This document shows positions 36,401-48,517 of a stretch of DNA of 64,000 bases, piece after piece. A program made the position numbers and the translations under genes. The notes under the pieces were generated by a model that had not been told where the DNA came from, made no database searches, and was given only the letters and a program-made list of their open reading frames with translations. Origin of the DNA: Collybiopsis luxurians FD-317 M1 (taxonomy: Eukaryota; Basidiomycota; Agaricomycetes; Agaricales; Omphalotaceae); NCBI GenBank assembly GCA_000827265.1, contig KN834815.1, forward strand, positions 12,998 to 76,997. The letters are read 5' to 3'. Within the stretch, counting starts at the first letter, position 1; each line of letters begins with the position of its first letter.

Positions 36401-37384
36401 CCATATCGGCACCTTGGCAAGCCTGGAAGGTACCGTTGGGTGCGTTGTTTGGTGCGTTGTATGCACAGCCGACACGGTCGTAGATATGCTGACAAAGACC
36501 CTCGGCATTGGGCTGGGTATCGTCACAGATCTTAGCGCAGAAAGTGTTACTACCGATGAAACTATAGCAAGGCATCAGGATCACTTGAACAAATGAAAGA
36601 ACAGTAATTAAAACTTACAAGGTCCAATGCCTGCCTTGCTGGTACGTGGAGTTGTCGCCGTTATTGGAAGGGAAAGCGTTAGTGTACATGAGACCTCCAA
36701 TGGGGTTACCACGCTGTTTACAAGCGAGGATTAGCATTTTGAATTCATGAAACACACGGAGTTAATTGCCCGTTAGGCTGGAATAGTACTTACGCCGTCT
36801 TGCCCTCCAGAGTCGAGTTCCCCTCCAAAGTCACCGTCTTGTACATTCAACTTTGTTTGGTCTATGAAACCAACGATTTCAATATAACCAGGACTCTGAA
36901 CGAGCTGAACACCCTGCAGAGCGCCCTCAGGAATGAGACGAGTGCCGTGGCCCTTTTTCGTGCACCAGGCGACTTCTATACCCTCAGAGTCGCCGATAGT
37001 CGAGTTTGGTGTGGGCGGAGCAAAAAGACAAAAATCTGAACAACCCATGTCAGACCGACTGAAAGCTAACCGGAGCTAAAACTCACCGTCGAGATGGTTA
37101 ATGAAACCTGTTTGACACAAGGAATCCTGGTTCTCTGTAGTCGAATTACAGATGTTGTAGCCAGACTGTGGGCCACGTCCATCAGTATGAGTATCAGCAT
37201 GTTCGGGCTAGAGAAAAAAAAACGAGCGTCAGCGAATGCATCATGGCAACCTTGTGATCAGGTAACAAACTATGGCAGTATACGGGAAACTTTTGTCAAC
37301 GAGAGGATCCGAGACGAAAGACTGGGCAGAGACGTAGGACACGACTGCTCCCAGTAAGAAAGTAGAGCGAGCGATATTCAACAT
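36036..37384 (-). CDS. Macrophage-activating-glycoprotein-like GPI-anchored secreted protein 1
   Basis: ATG 37384 begins a signal peptide (MLNIARSTFLLGAVVSYVSAQ). The exons give QSGYNICNSTTENQDSLCQTG, DDFCLFAPPTPNSTIGDSEG, EVAWCTKKGHGTRLIPEGAL, VQSPGYIEIVGFIDQTKLN, DFGGELDSGGQDG, NPIGGLMYTNAFPSNNGD, NTFCAKICDDTQPN and CQHIYDRVGCAYNAP. A Ser/Gly-rich stretch and a hydrophobic end (GISLVSSFFGVLLSMFLFY) look like a GPI signal. The cysteine-rich core with VAWCTKxGHGTR and GGELDSxGQDG matches the basidiomycete family annotated as macrophage-activating glycoprotein, cell-surface proteins of uncertain role. About 330 residues with numerous N-glycosylation sequons. Intact tandem partner of the gene at 37.9 kb. 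An upstream in-frame ATG-like extension was ignored because it would bury the signal peptide. Confidence 0.87.
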
Positions 37385-37874
37385 GGTTGAAGTAAAGAGC
37401 GACCCAGGCAGATGGGAATGTGGTGGTTCAAGACAAAGACTGAATAAACAAAATTTCACAGCATCCAATTTATTCACCGCGTTTGGCATCTTCGTGGGAG
37501 GATCAGTTCAGCTAAGAATAGTTCCGCATTCAATCACCAAAAATATCCTAAAACAGTCTGAGCAGCCAACTGAGAACTCGTCCAATTTGTGCAACTGAGA
37601 CTCACCGCAGACTCACTTCTCCAAGGCACGCAAAACATGAGGCAAGAGTAAAAAAAGATGCTCATTGCTAAACAGTTCGAGTGGTATCAAAAACAAAGGC
37701 AACCAAACGACTGAGGCAAGTATTAAAGAAAAACAGTCCGTTTAGTATCCGTAAATGTAATGAAAAGCCAATCTGTTGGCTGGATCGTAAATTCCCGACA
37801 TCCTCTACCGCGGAATGCCATCCACGCTCCACAAGGTCATGCACAAAAAAATCATTCTTGTAAAATGCCATCGT
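37385..37874. other. Spacer between the two MAG-like genes
   Basis: 490 nt containing the promoter of MAG-like gene 1 and the 3' flank of gene 2. Nothing else recognised. Confidence 0.5.
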
Positions 37875-39178
37875 TTACGCAGCGAATGCGAAAACCGAGA
37901 AAAGGACTCCAGCAAAGCCAGAAACGATGGAGAGACCCATAGCGGTGCCTGCAGAGTTTGAATTTCCAGTCTGGGAGGGGCTGGATCCAGACTTGGTGGT
38001 AGAGGCACCACTGCCACTACCCGAGGAGCCAGTAGCAGAAGGGTTGGCGGGCGATCCGCTGACACCAACGCTAGCGAGGTCAGTGTACAGGGAAGCAGAA
38101 GTGAAGGTTGTGCATTGGCTGGATGCGGCAGGGGTAGGAGTGTAAGGAACCCCGGTGATTGATACAGTTTCAGCTGGCTGGGTCCAGGTTGAGGTGACAC
38201 CGTTGACGACATACTGGCCGACGGGGACCATGTCATCACCCTTACAGTATTCAAAGGTACCGTTCTTTGCGTTGCTAGGAGCGTTGTAGGCGCATCCAAT
38301 ACGGTCATAGATGTGTTCACAGAGAGCAGCAGCGTTAGGCTGAGTGTCATCACAGGCCTTGGCACAGAAAGTGTTGCCACCAATGAAGCTTTTGAAATAT
38401 CAACCGGTGCTCCTTCGAATGGAAGAAAGAGAAAACTTACTACGTCCAGTGTCTGCTCTGCTGGTAGGAACTGTTGTCACCGTTATTGGAAGGGAAGGCG
38501 TTACTGTAAACAAGGCCACCAATAGGGTTACCACGCTAGTCGGTAAAATATTAGCCGTCGCGTAAAGATGAACAGAACAACGTAAAAAAACATACGCCGT
38601 CCTGCCCTCCAGAGTCGAGCTCCCCTCCGTAGTCACCATCAGCAATGTTCAACTTGGTCTGGTCAATGAAACCGACGATCTGGATGTATCCAGGGCTCTG
38701 AACAACCTGAACACCATAGAGGGCCCCTTCAGGGATGAGACGAGAACCGTGGCCCTTCTTGGTGCACCAGGCAACTTCTTCACCCTCACTGTCACCAATG
38801 GTAGTGTTGGGTTTAGGAGGAGCGAAAAGACAGAAATCTGGAAAGAGAGTGAGAAGAGCATTAATTTGAGCAGGAATCGACGTACCGTCAATGTGGTTCA
38901 TGAAACCAGTCTGGCACATGGAGTCCTGGGTTTCGGTCGTTGAATTACAGATGTTGTAACCGGATTGAGGTCCACGGTCGGCAGTGTGTTGGTCGACTTG
39001 GTAGGGCTAATAAAAAGGAGTAAACCTTCAGAAAGGGATAAACTTGAGGAAGAAAAAGACATACAATGGCGGTATACGGGACGACCTTGTCGACAAGGGG
39101 GTCAGAAACGAAAGACTGAGCAGAAACATAGGAGACTGCAGCAGCGGCGAGAACTGAAGAATATGCGAGCTTTAACAT
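37875..39178 (-). CDS. Macrophage-activating-glycoprotein-like GPI-anchored secreted protein 2
   Basis: ATG 39178 begins MLKLAYSSVLAAAAVSYVSAQ (signal peptide). The body mirrors gene 1: QSGYNICNSTTETQDSMCQTG, DDFCLFAPPKPNTTIGDSEG, EVAWCTKKGHGSRLIPEGAL, VQSPGYIQIVGFIDQTKLN, GGELDSGGQDG, GGNTFCAKACDDTQPN, CEHIYDRIGCAYNAP. It ends with a Ser/Gly/Thr-rich spacer and a hydrophobic GPI-type tail (GLSIVSGFAGVLFSVFAFAA). Exon boundaries agree with gene 1. Probably wall- or membrane-attached on the cell surface; the biochemical role of the family is not established. Confidence 0.87.
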
Positions 39179-39835
39179 TGTCAACGAAAGGGTGTGATTG
39201 AAAAAAGAGTGGAGGTTTGTGCTGGAGAGCAACAGAAGAAGGTGGTGGTTTAAGAGAACCTGTAAATTTCGGCTGAATTTCAATTTCTACCCTCTCCTTA
39301 CAGCTGTCAAGACGACTGTCACAATTGGTCACACGAGGTGCTTATTTTCTTTTCGGTTATCCATTCAATTTCTTTTCACTGCTCAATGTTGCCGGTGAGC
39401 AAGGGGGCTTGAGGGTCTTCAACAGTAATTTTGCAGCCTAATGGAAAGCATTATTATTTTTTTCTTGGAATTTTAAATTTTTCTTTCTTGTCGAGTTCGC
39501 TTTGGAGTCGTCTGGCGCTTGAGTCGCAGGTGGAGCCTCCCATGCGGAGATCAGAAAAAAAAATGATCGTCCATTTCGCGTATCGACATTGAATTTGAAG
39601 GGCGGGAGGCAAGGTAACCGTCCAGCGAGTGGACAAACAAGCTGAAGTCGGGGGAGACGAAAAGCTAAACTAGTTCTACATTGGCCCTTTAAATATCCAT
39701 CCGCCCAGCGCTGCGCAGTACCGCAGTACAGGCACTAGACCTAAAATTATCTCAAGCTAAAAATATGTTACCAAAAAATACACTGTCGCATTAAGCCAAT
39801 TAAACAAGTACATTCAAAATCCTTCGAGTTTGCCT
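39179..39835. other. Spacer, MAG-like gene 2 promoter and Pdx1-like 3' flank
   Basis: About 650 nt with an A/T-rich tract near 39450-39490. No gene or RNA recognised. Confidence 0.5.
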
Positions 39836-40939
39836 CTAAAGTATTCCATTAAAATACTCGGACGAACTTTTACTTTCAACCGATCCCTTCGAAAAGCTCA
39901 CCAAAATCTTTCGTCTGAGATCCTTGCCCGCAACTTCCACTGACGCCTCACATCCAATCGTTGATTCAGACTCGCACAATCCCGCGCTAGGACACGAACT
40001 CTGGTGGTGATCCATAATCATACCTCTCACAGAAGCAGAGGCAGAACCCCCCTTCTGATGTGCATTGGTGTGCATAAGCGACGCTTCTCCAGCAGACACA
40101 GCGGGAGAATCATAACCCGTGGGAGATCTATGAGTTGCAGAATGCAAAAAACTCGCATTATTCTGAGAGGGTTCGAGACGAGATGCAGTCGAAAGAGGGT
40201 GATAGAAATGCAGCGATGGTCGACGCAATGCCTGAGTACTTGTGGGACTCTCAGGAAGACGAGCAGAGAGCACCGCATTGAAAGACGTAGCCGAGATCGG
40301 GGTCGGTATCTCGGGATACGCGCTACGTGGGCCCCGAATGGGAGTCGGCGGGTTGAGCGGCGAAAGAGGTGGAGGGACTGGACGCAAACGTGGGGGAGGT
40401 GGTCGTAGACGCGACAGTTCTTGGCTATCTCGAGCTACAGTTGCAAGTACCTGCTCAACGGGAACATTCGAGGTTCCATCCGGAATCTAATCCTTATCAG
40501 AATTCGAACCTGGAGAACAATATCGGCCAGAAACCTACCAAAATCTTGCCCAGTATTCCAGGCATCTCTGCTTGAACGTCCAGGGAAGCAACGTCCGACT
40601 CCTGGGTAAGGAGGGTTTAGTATACAACTCGAGCTAACAGGTAACGCTCGACAACGAACTATTTGCAACAGCACTTCGCCGGCAGCAAATGATTCCCCTT
40701 CCTTCTTTAACCATTTCGTGATCGTACCTTCTGTCATGAAGGGAGACAGAGCAGGCATCATGATTGCTTGAGTCGCTCGGGATTCATGGAAAGCTGTAAT
40801 ACAAACATTTCAGCTAAATTCTATGTACCAAAGAGAATGACTTACTTTGCTGTCTAACTCGAATAGCACTTGAGGTCGTCCTTGCGGCCCGCGACAAGGA
40901 GTTGACTCTTTGCACAAGAACAGTGGAATTGGTGTTCAT
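39836..40939 (-). CDS. pdx1: Pyruvate dehydrogenase X-component-like protein with a lipoyl domain
   Basis: The start is ATG 40939 ([22 protein letters not shown], a likely mitochondrial presequence). Splicing gives [23 protein letters not shown] and [31 protein letters not shown]. This is a biotinyl/lipoyl domain in which the usual lipoylated DKA Lys position reads SDVAS, so the modified lysine is not obvious. Then come [17 protein letters not shown], a proline-rich linker and a Ser/His-rich C-terminal exon ending at 39836. No peripheral subunit-binding domain motif or E2 catalytic domain (HTxxxDG) is visible. Fungal Pdx1 tethers E3 to the PDH complex and has a fast-evolving C-terminus; I infer that role from the lipoyl domain and size (about 290 residues). 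Confidence 0.7.
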
Positions 40940-42094
40940 TCTCGACCAGCAAGAAGTGATGATAGAGATCTCGTTTGAAACCTGGACCTTTATATACCCC
41001 GGCCTTGGCATTCAGTCGGTATCTTGACGTGGCTTTATTATTCTTGGCCTATCTAGCTAGCGCTGTACTTGGCTGTGCTCGTTGAGACCAAAGCAAAGTG
41101 CTAGGTGGATTGACCAACAGGTTCAGAATCAGTTTCTGGTTGCCCCTCACGTTCAAGATTGTTGGTTATAAACTACTTTCTTGGTGTACAAAAGTGGTGG
41201 CAAACGGAATCAGTGTTTTGTAGTTTCGCATGGGGCCTCGGGAGTACTTACGACGCTCCGCGCCAGGTCTCGTTGACCAAGCCTTGCTGGAATGATTTAA
41301 GTATGTACCTCTTATTGCTTCTGCGGAGTTTCCGTCAAGCGAAACAGTGTGAGAGAAAATGTGTACATGTTGTATGTGTCAATTTTAGAGCCGCAAGCTA
41401 CCATATCAAAGCCTGACATCTACGAGAAGTGACGGTGTGGTATTGCAGACGAAACAGTGTAGGGACCCAGACCTAACAGGCCTGCAGTGCAGTGCATCTA
41501 GAAAACTCATGAAGAGAAAAAAGAAAATGTAAGTACGCGGTAATTTGATGAGCCCAGGTCACCAGTGTTCATCTTCGTCACTCTTCCCCTGACCGCCTCG
41601 TGAACATACGTATCTTTACCGGGATCATCTCTCGAATTCTGGCTTCAATATACATATACAGTATACTGTAGTAGCCTGCTTCTAATGTAAGTTCATATTC
41701 TGCATCTTCCAGTGGTTGATTTACTCGTCATATTTCTTTTCATATGGGCCCGATGAGAACACAAATACCCCGGTCTTCGCACGTGGAACCGGGGATGGAA
41801 GGGCGGATGCTAGGATCCTTGCTCACGACGATAGAGCCTCACAGGGCCACAACGACCGGGAAGGAAGGAAAGAAGGTAAATGCCAAACTTGTAATTATTG
41901 ATGTGATGGTGAATCCCCATCTATCCACCTTATCTGCATTGACTGTATTGACTATACATCACGTCCCCAGTTCCATTACGCATGGAACTCCGGGCGGACG
42001 CGTGCAGGTTAATTTTTTGGGTGTCCTTATGTGGGCACACGCCATCGCTGTGACCTGTCTACATAGTCGTGCAACGGTCTTCTCTGCGCGCGCA
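40940..42094. other. Spacer between the Pdx1-like and DUF6533 genes
   Basis: About 1.15 kb. Divergent promoter region for both genes; a TATATA-like motif lies about 50 nt upstream of the Pdx1-like ATG. Open frames here (for example 41744-42292) mostly overlap the introns and exon 1 of the next gene and carry no motif. Confidence 0.45.
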
Positions 42095-43855
42095 ATGTCT
42101 CAGGCTCTCAGAGACGTAGGGGCGGAGCTGGTTCGAGCTGGTCTTGTAAGTAGCGGGACCCTATTGGTGAGCAGCTTCTCAAAGTTTCCTTGCAAGATTC
42201 ATTCCGCATCGTTACAGGTTTATGATTATTTCTGTACGCTCGACCGGGAGGTCAGTTTTCTCCTCCCCGCCTTCTCGACGTCCAACGCCTAACAAGACTT
42301 TATTCTCCCCAAGGTCGAACTCATATGGTCCAATCCTTCCACCCTGGCTTCATGGATGTTCTTTTTAAATCGGTACCTTCCATTTTTCGATACTTTTCTC
42401 AATATCGTTGGTCCGTCCGCTGTTTTCTAATCTTGAGAGTGAACTGAAACTTAGAAACGCTCCAGTAAATTTTAGTACTTCACTTTCTGCCGAGGTATCG
42501 ATGCCTATTGCAAGACCCAGCATGTTCTCAGACCTGATTATAGTCTCGTAGCAATGCTTGATTCAAACCAAGATAGTAATATGTAAGTGTATCGAAGGGT
42601 ACTTACAAGCGATACCTCCATCTAATTAACGGGACGAACAAACAAGGGTTTATGTTCGTTGTAAGTCCTAGACCGTCTAGAAGCTCTCAGACTCATACTG
42701 ACGTATCATTATCCAGGGGATGGTGATCTCAGAGGGTATGTCATCGCTGACAATCGACAACCAAAATCTTCGCCAGACTTATTACCGACAGTCATCCTGA
42801 TGCTGCGAACTTACGCTGTATGGGAGCGTAGGAAATCTATCCTCTTATTTTTTGCGATCTTGACCTTAGTAAATTTTTTTTTTTCTGCTCAATGAACAAG
42901 ATCCCTGATTCACCAATCTGCATAATAGACTATCATGGTCCCGTCGATTGTTTTTACATGGAAGGAAGCTGACTCATTACGCTGTGAGCTCGACTGATTC
43001 ACCTTAGGCATCGAGTTTTTTCAATTTTTGTTATAGTCGTCTCTATAAACGGATGCCACGCTACCGAAGCCAGTAACATCATTTTCCTTGCGTACTGTCT
43101 GCTAGCAGGATATGAAACCAGTATGTCATACGCCTTGGAAAAGTTTACAAAGACTTGCATTAACTTGGGGACCAGTTCTCGCCGTATTCATAGTGATCAA
43201 AGCATTTCAACATTGTGAGAAAGCCTTTAACTGCATCGGAAGAGCGGTTTATAACCGACAAAATATATTTGATTTTTTAGTGAGGCAAACACGAGATCCC
43301 TGGGTGGCCAAGCTGTACAAAGATGGTAAAGAGATACACCCACATCCCCGTCTTGTGAATGGCGTTCATTTATTTCTCTAATCAGGGATCCTGTTCTATT
43401 TCTTTCTTCTAGGTATGTTTAGGCCGCTGAGTTCGACATACCTTATTCATTGGAGATGCTCCCCTTCTCTGTAGCGTTATCCTGCGGAAATATCTTGTCC
43501 TCTGTGGTAGCACCGGTAAGTGATACACGGTTTTGGCATCTCATTCATCTCATCCATCCCCTGGCCCCAGATTTTAGGCCCGTGGCTGGAAACGTATGTT
43601 TAATACCTGGTTTTTGTTTGACTCACCCAACTCTCCTAATGTTCTTCTCACAGACCTCAACGCGTTGTGCACTCCCTTCTTTGTAATCGCGTTCTTTTTT
43701 TTATCTTGCAAGGAAGTGCAAGTCGGAGGAGAGCGGTAGCACCTGTCACCACTGCAGTTGAACTCGATATCATAAGCGACGATAGCGAACTGCCTGTTTT
43801 CGCCTTGTCAAGGTTTTCAGAGACGAGTAGTACAGCGTATTGCCATCACAACTGA
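42095..43855 (+). CDS. DUF6533 family polytopic membrane protein
   Basis: The proposed start is ATG 42095 (MSQALRDVGAELVRAGLV). The next exons give VYDYFCTLDREVELIWSNPSTLASWMFFLNRYLPFF, the hallmark N-terminal block of the basidiomycete DUF6533 family. Later exons give RPDYSLVAMLDSN, VILMLRTYAVWERRKSILLFF (conserved RTYAxW) and a last exon ending ELDIISDDSELPVFALSRFSE at the stop 43853-43855. Numerous small introns make exact boundaries in the middle uncertain. Members have about seven membrane segments and are abundant in mushrooms with no assigned function. Some boundaries, notably around 42420-42560 and 43100-43700, are not resolved, so a broken copy is not excluded. Confidence 0.65.
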
Positions 43856-43937
43856 TTCTTTTCAACTACTCGATTGATGAGTACCGGACTTCAAATCATC
43901 ACCTTTCATTTTGGGTGTAAGAGCAACTATAACAACG

Positions 43938-46900
43938 TCAAGGATTAATCGGTGGGATTGTTTGAACCTCGCGCCACGGGAATAGCTGCTCAAGGGTTTC
44001 TGCCACCCATATTCGACCACCTCTCGCAACGAACTGAAGTTTCAGTGTATCTAAGATTGGTCCTTGCAGGAGATCAACCTTGGGCGGATAAACAAGGAAA
44101 TCCGCCAGCTTGCCCGGGCTCAAAGAGCCGAGTGAGTCAAACATCCCAAATACCTGGGCAGCCCAAGAGGTAGCAGCTTGGAGGACCTGTATTCCAAGAC
44201 TCAGTGATGTACTTTCTCGAATGAATTCCAGATTTACCTCGTAATTGCTCAAACCTCCTTGCTGCGTGAAGAACATCTCATAGTGATAGTTAAGACCCAA
44301 GGGAGGTTCTCCATGGGCACCGACGAGGGTCTTCAAACCTCGAGGTACCATTTTGGCGTTGGAGGCCGAGGTGTTGAAAAACTGATACGCTGTGGACATG
44401 TCCAGTAAATAATTTTGCCCGCCGAATCGAAGCCACTCAAGACGTACATAATTTCGGTCTCGCGGTAGATTCCGTAACGCCTTCCAGAATATCTTGTCGA
44501 GAAAAACGACGTAGTCTATAAAAGAAACACGATGAGTATGCAGCGGAGGTTCAACGAAGTCATAAATTTGCGCTTGCTTCAGATTATTTGGTACATCCTC
44601 CGCTGCCCAGATATACTCCTCTCCGAAAGTTCCGCCATAATTGACAAGATGAGTAGGCGTATTCGCCGTTCCGCTCAAGGCGAACAAGGTTAGCACATCG
44701 TCATACTGGACAGGAACAGGTAAAGAATGTTCAAGCGTAGTCATTCCTGCACACAATTTTCCGTCAAGAAACTTCCCCAAAGATAGTACACAGGCACTTA
44801 CCGTCCATGATGTACGACAAATCCCAATCGTAATTCATCCCGCCTTCCGGTACGCAAAGCATGCTCAAGTTTCTTGCCGCAAGTAGTAATCTCTGCCTCG
44901 TCGCACGAATGGGCAAGTTATAATTCTTGTAAGACGTGCTAATTGGTCCTCCTTCAGCCTTGATCCTAATCAACGTAGAATATGCATCGGCCATATCGAC
45001 GACATCGGCGTGAATTCCAACCCCGCCTGCGCCATAGATGACGTCGCCAGTGTGGAAAATGCGCGGTCCTACGAACTGTCCACTTTCCAGACGACTACGT
45101 TCAACAAAGCCATCCACGTTGTCGGAGCTCGGGCTAATTAGCGCAGTTGAATTCAGAACAGACCTTAACAGCTCACTGAGACAACTCACTTATGCATTGT
45201 AGTTACTCCGTAAGCCAGGAAGGTCTGTTGCTCCCAAGATTTAGCAGGATGAGGATTGCTCATGCCGTTCCAGTGAGCATGTGCATCAATGAACCCTGGT
45301 ATCACGAATCCTGTAAATTAAAGTTCAGACGGGAAAGGGGAGCACGAAGTAGATACAAAAACGTACCCCCACGAGCATTGATCATGTTAGCACCCTCCGG
45401 AGTCACGAATCCATCTGCGGAGGAAACCGATTCTATAACACCACCTCGAACAACGAGTACCGCTTCATGCAATAAGTCTTTGTCGATGTCACCGGTTTCC
45501 ATAGTCAAGATAGTAGCATTGTAGACTACAACTACATCAGAGTTTTCCCCAGGAGCCTGCGACTGAGCTTGCTCCTTCAGGCGAGATATATCGGTCGAGT
45601 GTTCAACAACGATTTCCTGGTACTGGACAAGACCTTTGACGCAAGAGACTCCGAAAGTTGTTGGGTCATTCTTGATCGCAGCGGAGCATTTTCCTAGGTG
45701 AGCCACTTCCAGCGAATGCAGATATGGACCTGTGGAAGAATGAATAAACATGCTAGAAGCTGGCGCAACGAGAGTCATACCAAGTAACCAGAATAGCATT
45801 TTTCCATCGGAGCTCCAAGCAATATCGTGGCCACCATCCAGGCTCAGCCTCGCAAGACCTTTGGTGGCATTACCAGGCTTGGACCAGACTTCTTCGTTTT
45901 CTTTGATGTCCTTCCCAGCGGCGAGATAGACGTGGAAAAAGTCTACGAAGGCGACATACTCGAGATCAAAGCCGCTGCCTTCCCCGTTGATAAGTTTTTT
46001 AGTTGCCGAGCGAGGCTGAAGTGCAACCGCTAGATCCACGGACATCTTCCCAGACGCAATTGTAAAGTGAGGGGGCTTGCCCTCAATATCGACTGGCCCA
46101 CCAGCCAAGTCAACGATAAATGCCTGATTGGGCTGTTGAACCAACAGTTTTCTGTTCTTTTCCACAAATTCGAGGGTGGCGGTTTCCGGATCTATGTCCG
46201 AGGGCACAAAGCGCAAGTTACTGATGGAGAGCTTACTCAAGGAAGAAGAGGGGGTGATATCGATGTCACCGATGTACAGGCCAGCACCGGCGGTAGCGAT
46301 AATGTCGCCGCTAAGATAATCACCGCCGGTTTTGAGGAAGGCGATAGTTCTCTTTGAACCGCTGCAAGCGCAAAGAACAGGACTTCGATACCTCCCGAGG
46401 GGCAATCCTTGAACTTCGTGCGATGTTCCATTGACCAGGTTAGAAATTTCGAAGGATGTGAACCGGGTGTCTGACCACCTTGACATGATAACGAGGGTTC
46501 CGTCAGTGCCAGGTATGAAAGAGGGGGTATAGTATGGAGTCTCCCCATTGTCGTCGTATATGGTGGGTACTTTGGTATAAGATTCCTTCCCAACCGTTTG
46601 AACAACCGGAATGTTTCCAGCCCTGAACACAACTTTCCTGCCATTTTCGTCCACTCTTAGGTCCCGGAAAGCATAGACTCGCTGTGCCTCTTGGGTTTCG
46701 ATTCCTACGAGATCAACTGCGCTCTCTTCCCGACGCGTCTCGGCGACGTGTTTCTCGATATGAGCCGTGAATTTGATCTGACTAACGGGTCCGGAGCGGA
46801 CGCGTTCTCCGCGTTCATTGGCAGAGAGTGGTACGTGATTGATCTTGCCGGCTGCCCAAATAATAATAGCGTCAGAGTTCGGAGTGAAAGAGAAGGAAGG

Positions 46901-48370
46901 GTAGGTGCCCATGGGAGCAGAGATGGTAGTGAGGTCAAATGTTAGACCGTCCCAGGCGTAGTGAATAGATCCCGTCTCGAGGTCCCTAAATATTTCTATG
47001 AGCTCAAAAAACCACTCAAGATCACTGAAATTACTTCAGAACAAGTACTTCATGGTCACGGACACGTCGTACAAAAGCCAGTGTTCGACGATCATGCGAT
47101 AACTCGGGACGCGAAGCGCCTCCTGGAGAGGCGTCTACGATAGTCTCTGTTTTCCCCGTAGTTAGATTGTATGAGAAGAGAGCATAAATGCCCTGATGTA
47201 CGTCTAAAACAGAGATGTCAATTATCCATTCACTTGAATCAGGACAGCAATATGCAACCTTTGCTGTACGTGAACTGAAATTCATCTCTCACATTCTTGG
47301 AATATATGAGACCGTCCTCGCCGTTCCAAATAAACTGTTCTGGTCCTATTTGTTGATCGCCGTATTGGGATGGATTCCAGCCACGTGGAAGAGTCCGGCC
47401 AACGATGCGTTTACCTGAACCAGATTCGATCTTCAACTCTGTTGAAAGAACTGGGAACTCCCAGCCTTCTCCAGCCCCGAGAGAGCGTTCAGAGGTGTAC
47501 CATTTAGTAGCAATGATTTTTTCGCCGGAAGGATGGAATCGAGCGTCGGTGACATATCGATACGTCTCGTTTGTGACCATTGAAGCTTTGAGAGCAATTT
47601 GAGTATCTGGTCATGTAAGGGATGAGTTTGACTACATACCTCCGGCTCGTCCTTCTCGAATCAAACGGTTCTGTTTTCTCATAGTCGTCTCGGAAACACC
47701 GTTTCGCAACAAAGCTTCATCTTCAGCCTTAGAAAAAAGGGCTGATTGGAGAGCTGGTAAAACGACGTCGTCGACAGACGGACGGAGGTTCATTTGTTCG
47801 CACCCCGACCATTTCATCGCCCAGATATTATCCACACCTAGTCGTGCATCACTTCTGAAGACTATTCTATCATGCTCCAAGTTAGAATGGAGAACATGCA
47901 GGAAAGAGAGAGAGATACCTGTCGCCTTCGGGAGAGAAATGGGGATCGGAATCATACGGAACTCCTAAAGTGATTGGATGTGCTCTATTAGCTTTGCCTA
48001 AAAGGCCGTTTCGAGCTGAAATACAATAGAGATCTCCAAGCATGTCGAATACAATATCTCCAGTTTTAGGATGTACATCCAATCGTAACCAAGTCCCTTC
48101 ATCGACTTCGTATTCCAAGACGCGCGGATGAGGAAAATCTGTCGATATATCCCAGGGTGTTTGTTCGCGAATAGGCCAAATATCATCCTTCCATTCTTCA
48201 ACTACTTCTACATGGCCTCGATGAAAACTGAAGTCTCGTAAAGATGGTAAAGACGTAGTAAAGAATGCCGACAAAGTTACTGCGAATGTGAACAAGATGA
48301 GAGACGTGAAAACACCAAATTTGCGAGTCCTTGGTGCGGTAGCATAGGGTATTTCGGTCTTACCCTTCAT
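43938..48370 (-). CDS. Membrane-anchored amidohydrolase with N-terminal TolB/WD40-like propeller
   Basis: I place the start at 48370 (MKGKTEIPYATAPRTRKFGVF), directly before a single membrane anchor (SLILFTFAVTLSAFFTTSL). A start at 48517 would only add basic residues. The N-terminal two-thirds carry TolB-like blade repeats (GDIVFDMLGDLYCI, SDPHFSPEGDRIVFRSD, DARFHPSGEKIIATKWY, SYNLTTGKTETIV, PSFSFTPNSDAIII, YTPSFIPGTDGTLVIMSR, DIAWSSDGKMLFWL). The C-terminal part is an amidohydrolase: VVYNATILTMETG, FVIPGFIDAHAHWNG (HxH metal site), YGVTTMH, GVGIHADVVDM, MTTLEHSLP, LVGAHGEPP, SLSPGKLADFLVY. About 1250 residues. Similar bacterial and fungal proteins are annotated as amidohydrolase/PD40; the substrate is unknown. 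It faces the DUF6533 gene tail to tail, 82 nt apart. Confidence 0.82.
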
Positions 48371-48517
48371 ACCGAATAGTAAAGAGAAGAGGTTACCGAC
48401 GTTTCGCACGAATTGTTGAAAATGACAGAATGGGGGCGTTCGACGCGAATACAGTACGCGATGCCGGCGGCTAATGAAAATTGGCGCTCGTAGACGCCAC
48501 CCAGCTTGCATCTTCAT

